This document shows positions 52,552 to 55,284 of a stretch of 55,284 bases of DNA, in pieces. The notes beneath the pieces were generated by a model, which made no database searches, was not told where the DNA came from, and saw nothing but the letters and a program-made list of their open reading frames with translations. Origin of the DNA: Pseudomonadaceae bacterium UBA836 (lineage in GTDB: Bacteria; Pseudomonadota; Gammaproteobacteria; Pseudomonadales; Pseudomonadaceae). The position numbers were made by a program, and so were the translations under genes. The first letter of the stretch is position 1. Each line of letters starts with the position of its first letter. Where the stretch lies: assembly GCA_002296055.1 (NCBI GenBank), contig DBHE01000034.1, positions 1-55,284 of the forward strand, in the 5' to 3' direction.

Positions 52552-52947
52552 ATGATGCTCGATTATCTTCGACGCAGACGCCTGCGCAGAGCCTTTCGCT
52601 GCTACCTCGGTGAGTTGGGGCCAGCGTTACTCAAGCGCTATGGGCCGCAGGACCAGTTCACCGTCAAGCAAGTGCTGGCGACTATTCATGACCTGCATTT
52701 GGACGCCCGCTTTGTTGCCTATGCCGTTGCGCTGTACCGGCGTGACGCCTCGTCCAACTGCATCGCGCTATTGGGGCTGGATCAGCCGTTATTAGATAGC
52801 CTGCGCGGGGAGATTGCGCTTGCGTTGTTCTCGGGTGACGGCAGCTATACGGTGAGCGATGTTCTTAGCCTGACCCGCAAATCCGGCTGGCGGGGCGGCC
52901 CAGCGCCAGATTGGATGGCTAACAAGCACGGACGCACGAGCCTGTAG
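52552..52947 (+). CDS. small soluble protein, DUF6559-like
   Basis: A 131-residue protein (ATG 52552 or the adjacent ATG 52555). The sequence R-R-R-R-L-R-R-A-F-R-C-Y-L, L-x-x-R-Y-G-P-Q, F-T-V-x-Q-V-L, L-H-L-D-A-R-F-V-A-Y-A-V-A-L-Y resembles a family of short Pseudomonas proteins I recall as DUF6559; that match is tentative. No membrane segment, no catalytic motif seen. It begins one base after the psiE stop and ends ahead of a strong bidirectional terminator. Confidence 0.7.
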   Translation: MMLDYLRRRRLRRAFRCYLGELGPALLKRYGPQDQFTVKQVLATIHDLHLDARFVAYAVALYRRDASSNCIALLGLDQPLLDSLRGEIALALFSGDGSYTVSDVLSLTRKSGWRGGPAPDWMANKHGRTSL

Positions 52948-53018
52948 CGCCCATCAATGCCATCGTGTTTGCCGGGTAGTGATGCGGGGCGGCAGGGTGG
53001 ATTACTGCTCTTGACCAC

Positions 53019-53054
53019 AAAAAAAAGGATCAGGCCGAGGCCTGATCCCTTTTG
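53019..53054. terminator. bidirectional terminator between the DUF6559-like gene and htpX
   Basis: GGATCAGGCC and GGCCTGATCC form a perfect 10-bp stem with a 2-base loop, an A-run on the left and T-run on the right. It can end transcription from both convergent units. Confidence 0.92.
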
Positions 53055-53078
53055 CTTTTACGCTTGGCTTGCAGCTGC

Positions 53079-53972
53079 TTAGCGATAGTTACCAGCGCGC
53101 AGGGCGGCGATGCGTTCATCCAGCGGCGGGTGGCTCATCAACAGGCCAGCCAGGCCGTTCTTCAGGCCGCCGTTTATACCGAATGCGGTCATCTCACCGG
53201 GCATCTCGACCGGAATGCCTTGCTCGGCCTTCAAATGCTCCAGTGCGGCAATCATGGCGCCTGCACCGGCCAGCTGGGCGCCGGCGGCGTCGGCGCGGAA
53301 CTCGCGTTGGCGCGAGAACCACATGACGATGATGCTGGCGAGGATGCCTAGTACCAGCTCGGCAAAGATGGTGGCGATGAAGTAACCGATGCCAGGGCCT
53401 TCGCCTTCGTTCTTGAACACCGCACGGTCGACAAAGTTACCGATAATGCGGGCAAAGAACATCACAAAGGTGTTTACCACGCCCTGAATCAGCGACAGGG
53501 TGACCATGTCGCCGTTTGCCACGTGACCAATCTCATGGGCCATGACGGCCTTCACCTCGGCCGGGCTAAAGCGCTGCAGCATGCCTTCGGACACGGCAAC
53601 CAGCGAGGCGTTCTTGTTCCAGCCGGTCGCAAAGGCGTTGGGCGCGCGCGAGGGGAAGATAGCCACCTCCGGCATGCCGATGCCAGCGGTGCGGGCCAGC
53701 TCTTCAACGGTGCTGACCAGCCAGCGCTCTTGTTGGGTTTGGGGTTGTTCGATCACGCGGGCGCCGGTGCTGCGCTTGGCCATCCACTTGGACAGAAACA
53801 GCGAGACAAAGGAGCCGGCAAAACCGAACACCGCACAGAAAATCAGCAGCGACTGCAGGTTCATGCCGCCCTGGCCGTCATGGACGCTGCCCACGCCCAG
53901 CAGACTGAGGGTGACGCTGGCAACCAGAATGACCGCTATGTTGGTGGCCAGAAACAACAGAATTCGCATCAT
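53079..53972 (-). CDS. htpX: membrane zinc metalloprotease HtpX
   Basis: A 297-residue inner-membrane protease of the M48 family that degrades damaged membrane proteins alongside FtsH. ATG 53972 gives the standard start [11 protein letters not shown]; the upstream ATG 54011 would add 13 residues. The zinc site is H-E-I-G-H at 146-150 with a distal E-F-R-A-D. Four membrane segments are visible (5-24, 42-60, 155-175 and about 195-215). Ends [13 protein letters not shown], the usual C-terminus. It was recalled next to an aminotransferase in P. aeruginosa, as here. Confidence 0.97.
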   Translation of the reverse strand: MMRILLFLATNIAVILVASVTLSLLGVGSVHDGQGGMNLQSLLIFCAVFGFAGSFVSLFLSKWMAKRSTGARVIEQPQTQQERWLVSTVEELARTAGIGMPEVAIFPSRAPNAFATGWNKNASLVAVSEGMLQRFSPAEVKAVMAHEIGHVANGDMVTLSLIQGVVNTFVMFFARIIGNFVDRAVFKNEGEGPGIGYFIATIFAELVLGILASIIVMWFSRQREFRADAAGAQLAGAGAMIAALEHLKAEQGIPVEMPGEMTAFGINGGLKNGLAGLLMSHPPLDERIAALRAGNYR

Positions 53973-54122
53973 GTTCAGGGTATTCCTATCGAGGTAATCA
54001 GGGTGTTGCAAGCGGCTCTGGCCCGGTATGGGCGGCCGCTTCTTGGAGCTTATATTGGGCGAAAGCCGGCGGGTTTCAACGGCGACTCTATGACAAAACG
54101 TGTCTTGCGGCAGTTCCGCGCT

Positions 54123-54545
54123 TCAGCGACGAAAACACTGCTGGACGGCGTCAAAGATCTCGTTGCTGGCGCCGCTGCGTAGCGCATCGCGCAAGCGTTG
54201 GGCCAGGCTGGCCTGCTGGCGGGCGACACTAGCCGGCAGGTGGGGTTGCAGGCGTTCGGCGTCGGGCGCCGAGAGCAGGGTGAAGGCGCGCTCGGTCAGG
54301 CAGGCCTGATCGATGGCTTCTTGTCTGATGATGTCGGCGTAACGCAGAAAACCTTCATCTGCCAACCACAGCATGGCGCTGAAGCAGGCGCTATGACGTG
54401 GGGCTGGTACGCCGAAGGGGTCAGGTTCGTGCTCGCCGATCAGGTCGATAACGAAGAGGCTGGCCGGCTGCGGGAAGCGGTTGTAGAGCGCCACCAGGAT
54501 GCGGGCAACATCCTGGTGAAAGTCTTCGATATGCAGGTCAGCCAC
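54123..54545 (-). CDS. conserved hypothetical protein
   Basis: A 140-residue soluble protein, probably helical, with no catalytic motif I recognise. It lies 12 bp after the aminotransferase stop, the same gap and order recalled for a hypothetical between htpX and the aminotransferase in P. aeruginosa. The phrase I-E-D-F-H-Q-D-V-A-R-I-L-V-A-L-Y-N-R-F-P, and a Cys near the end, are conserved-looking features. Function unknown. Confidence 0.75.
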   Translation of the reverse strand: MADLHIEDFHQDVARILVALYNRFPQPASLFVIDLIGEHEPDPFGVPAPRHSACFSAMLWLADEGFLRYADIIRQEAIDQACLTERAFTLLSAPDAERLQPHLPASVARQQASLAQRLRDALRSGASNEIFDAVQQCFRR

Positions 54546-54557
54546 GGCCGTCTGTTA

Positions 54558-55284
54558 CTACTGACGGTAGGTTTTGAGGAAGTTGGCAATACGGCCGATG
54601 GCCATTTCCAGATCATCCTTGCGTGGCAGCGACACAATGCGGAAGTGGTCCGGCCACGGCCAGTTGAAGGCGGTACCCTGAACGATGAGGATCTTCTCCT
54701 GCAGCAGCAGGTCGAGGACCATCTTCTCGTCGTTGTGGATCGGGTAGACCTTGGGGTCCAGTCGCGGGAACAGGTACAGCGCACCCTTGGGCTTGGTGCA
54801 GCTGACGCCGGGAATGTCGTTGAGCATTTCCCAGGCGGTATCGCGCTGCTCCAGCAGACGGCCACCCGGCAGGATCAGGTCATTGATGCTCTGATAGCCG
54901 CCCAGCGCAGTCTGGATTGCGTGCTGCGACGGCACGTTGGCGCACAGGCGCATCGAGGCGAGGATTTCCAGGCCTTCAAGGTAACTGGTGGCGTGGTGCT
55001 TGGGCCCGCTGATGACCATCCAGCCAGAGCGGAAGCCGGCCACACGGTAGGACTTGGACAGGCCATTGAACGTCAGGCAGAGCACGTCGGGCGCAACCGC
55101 CGCCAGCGACTCATGCACGGCACCGTCGTACAGGATCTTGTCGTAAATCTCATCGGCAAACAGGATCAGGTTGTGCTCACGGGCGACCTGGGCCAGCTGC
55201 TCCAGCACCGCACGCGGGTAGACGGCGCCGGTGGGGTTGTTCGGATTGATGACAACCATAGCCCGGGTGTTGGGGGTGATCTTG
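54558..55284 (-). CDS. alaA: class I/II aminotransferase, AlaA-like (5' truncated by window edge)
   Basis: A PLP-dependent aminotransferase running off the right edge; 241 C-terminal residues are visible. N-P-N-N-P-T-G-A (near the edge) and F-A-D-E-I-Y-D-K are fold I markers, and the PLP-binding Lys lies in F-N-G-L-S-K-S-Y-R-V-A-G-F-R-S-G-W. The C-terminus has the R-I-V-S-L-P block that binds the substrate carboxylate. The details fit AlaA/YfbQ alanine transaminases. Symbol is by similarity. Confidence 0.88.
   Translation of the reverse strand, partial: KITPNTRAMVVINPNNPTGAVYPRAVLEQLAQVAREHNLILFADEIYDKILYDGAVHESLAAVAPDVLCLTFNGLSKSYRVAGFRSGWMVISGPKHHATSYLEGLEILASMRLCANVPSQHAIQTALGGYQSINDLILPGGRLLEQRDTAWEMLNDIPGVSCTKPKGALYLFPRLDPKVYPIHNDEKMVLDLLLQEKILIVQGTAFNWPWPDHFRIVSLPRKDDLEMAIGRIANFLKTYRQ

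Noticed and set aside
1..55284. CRISPR array, tRNA or rRNA genes, integrase-flanked island
   Set aside because: No regularly spaced repeats, cloverleaf-like segments, rRNA sequence or integrase gene were found on reading through.

Overview
The window looks like chromosome of a gammaproteobacterium of the Pseudomonadaceae, most likely a Pseudomonas or a member of the Halopseudomonas / P. pertucinogena lineage. The basis is protein-level resemblance and gene order recalled from P. aeruginosa: fabA-fabB, hybrid kinase, gpsA-DUF4389-sixA, acyl-CoA synthetase-thioesterase-hydrolase-DUF4892, patatin, selD-mnmH, SDR, and htpX beside an alanine-type aminotransferase. No rRNA, tRNA, CRISPR array, complete insertion sequence or prophage was seen.

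Layout. (1) 1-2.7 kb is an accessory patch of membrane-protein genes of the DUF6708 / type VI-associated kind. It holds one intact gene, one gene broken at a C7 tract, and terminal relics of a second copy of the intact gene. (2) 2.8-8.8 kb carries a histidine-rich membrane protein, a PhnA/YjdM zinc-ribbon protein, a META/YbaY lipoprotein, the cis/trans fatty acid isomerase Cti and an EamA exporter. (3) 8.9-19.6 kb is a compact minus-strand type VI secretion operon tssA-B-C-E-F-G-H plus a sigma54 activator. It supplies sheath, most of the baseplate and the recycling ATPase. Genes for the membrane complex (TssJ, L, M), TssK, Hcp and VgrG are absent from the window. (4) 19.9-27.2 kb has a DJ-1/PfpI protein with a ribbon-helix-helix protein, LysE and EamA transporters with an AraC regulator, small stress proteins (DUF2789, CsbD) behind a sigma22-like promoter, a Bcr/CflA pump and a soluble chemoreceptor with a C-terminal Cache domain. 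(5) 27.4-31.1 kb has fabA-fabB, with an Anr/Fnr-like box upstream, and an acyl-CoA ligase. (6) 31.2-36.3 kb is a TonB-dependent receptor, a periplasmic binding protein and a hybrid histidine kinase in one minus-strand run, a possible import-and-sense pathway. (7) 36.38-36.65 kb is a 262-bp MITE-like element. (8) 36.8-42.8 kb has gpsA, DUF4389, sixA, acyl-CoA synthetase, thioesterase, hydrolase and DUF4892. (9) 42.8-55.3 kb has a penicillin/acyl-homoserine-lactone acylase, patatin, selD-mnmH, an SDR, a DUF5916 outer-membrane protein, PsiE, a small hypothetical, htpX, a hypothetical and a truncated aminotransferase.

Functionally, much of the window concerns the envelope and its lipids: unsaturated fatty acid synthesis (FabA/FabB), cis-to-trans conversion (Cti), acyl activation and hydrolysis (two ligases, thioesterase, patatin, acylase), glycerol-3-phosphate supply (GpsA) and membrane protein quality control (HtpX). 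The parts most worth a second look are the mosaic DUF6708 patch, the half-size type VI locus, the receptor/binding-protein/kinase trio and the MITE-like element.
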